From Bacteroidota bacterium (lineage in GTDB: Bacteria > Chloroflexota > Anaerolineae > Aggregatilineales > Phototrophicaceae), in NCBI GenBank assembly GCA_027492915.1, contig JAPUDW010000388.1, positions 1-33,046 of the forward strand: 33,046 bases of DNA, given 5' to 3'. Below, piece by piece: positions 32,508-33,046 of the stretch. A program made the translations under genes and the position numbers. The stretch's first letter is position 1. Each line of letters opens with the position of its first letter. The notes beneath the pieces are model-generated. The model ran no database searches. It had not been told where the DNA came from and worked only from the letters and a program-made list of their open reading frames with translations.

Positions 32508-33046
32508 ATGACGATGCAAAAGCGCATCTTCCAACTTGTCCATGAAAACCCTATTCCGTTTTTAGCGCTCATTGGGTTAGCTGCGGGTGCAGTGGTTCGC
32601 TTTGGAGCAGGGCAGGTTCAACTATCTGACCTCATCTGGTTAGCCACACTGGTTATTGGTGGTGCGCCTGTCGTTTACGAAACTGTCAAAGACATGCTCA
32701 AAGGCAACTTTGCCTCTGATGTGGTTGCTATGCTTGCTATTATCACGGCTGTGCTAACGCAAGAATACTTCGCTGGCGTCATCATCGTTCTGATGCAGTC
32801 GGGCGGTGAAGCGCTGGAAAGTTACAGCCTGCGCCGTGCATCTTCCTCATTGGAAAAGCTGCTAGAACGCGCTCCGCGTATTGCCCACCGTTTGGCTGCC
32901 TCGCGTATCGAAGATATTGATGTCGAGCAGGTGAAAATTGGAGATACTCTAGTCGTGCGTCCCGGCGATCTCATTCCCGTCGATGGCAAGCTCATTTCTG
33001 CCCGCGCTCAGGTGGATGAAGCGGCGCTTACGGGTGAGCCTTTAGC
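32508..33046 (+). CDS. P1B-type heavy-metal-transporting ATPase, N-terminal part
   Basis: The gene starts at ATG 32508 with GAAGGTG just upstream and is cut by the window end after about 179 residues. Seen are three hydrophobic stretches (PFLALIGLAAGAVVRF, LIWLATLVIGGAPVVYE, VVAMLAIITAVLTQEYFAGV), then LRRASSSLEKLLERAPRIAH, DTLVVRPGDLIPVDG and DEAALTGEP. The last is the actuator-domain TGE phosphatase motif of P-type ATPases. PVDG and TGEP are typical of the CadA/ZntA/CopA class. It has no N-terminal HMA metal-binding domain. The metal cannot be assigned because the CPx and later membrane motifs lie beyond the edge. Confidence 0.9.
   Translation, partial: MTMQKRIFQLVHENPIPFLALIGLAAGAVVRFGAGQVQLSDLIWLATLVIGGAPVVYETVKDMLKGNFASDVVAMLAIITAVLTQEYFAGVIIVLMQSGGEALESYSLRRASSSLEKLLERAPRIAHRLAASRIEDIDVEQVKIGDTLVVRPGDLIPVDGKLISARAQVDEAALTGEPL

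Overview
The window reads as a chromosomal, or possibly chromid-like, segment of a free-living bacterium, most likely a Chloroflexota (Anaerolineae-type) organism. That assignment is inference. It rests on the mix of an orphan LysK-type deacylase, PD40 and FG-GAP/ASPIC propeller proteins, an SdrD_B surface protein, an NleD-like zincin with an LQRTIGN leader, many GTAGGG-type palindromic intergenic repeats and moderate GC. No rRNA, tRNA or CRISPR array was recognised.

Positions 1-6750 (all genes on the minus strand) form a plasmid-like maintenance module: a small winged-helix protein, ParA, ParB, a structured 168-bp intergenic element bounded by an 18-bp perfect inverted repeat, and a PrimPol-type primase/polymerase. 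A truncated secreted SdrD_B protein follows at the window edge. The primase gene carries five exact copies of the palindrome GTCGGAATTCCGAC, read in two different frames. The arms of the 18-bp inverted repeat carry a one-mismatch relative of its half-site. This looks like a multi-site DNA-recognition system (parS-like, iteron-like or operator) tied to the ParAB-primase module.

Positions 6966-8317 (plus strand) hold a divergent two-gene unit: an Arf-like small GTPase with a hydrophobic N-terminus, and a 211-aa partner faintly resembling the GAP1-N type domains of predicted GTPase-centred conflict systems. Positions 8319-17023 are accessory and housekeeping genes: an FAD-linked oxidase divergent from a TetR regulator, a pyridine nucleotide-disulfide oxidoreductase with an atypical active-site base, two DinB/ClbS-type four-helix proteins, an orphan DUF433 protein, Tex, and a HEAT-repeat protein.

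Positions 17194-20798 (plus strand) start with a decayed ArsR regulator overlapping a YchJ-like protein. A clear promoter then precedes a coupled SDR, zinc alcohol dehydrogenase and enolase-superfamily dehydratase operon, probably for sugar or sugar-acid catabolism. Next come the zincin, an alpha/beta hydrolase and an orphan siderophore-type binding protein. On the minus strand are a PD40 propeller protein, an XisI-like protein and LysK.

Positions 27690-29622 are a roughly 1.9-kb gene-free region rich in short repeats, including a 179-bp element with perfect 16-bp terminal inverted repeats. The window ends with an EamA transporter, a CRTAC1-like propeller protein without a signal peptide, and the start of a P1B metal-transporting ATPase.
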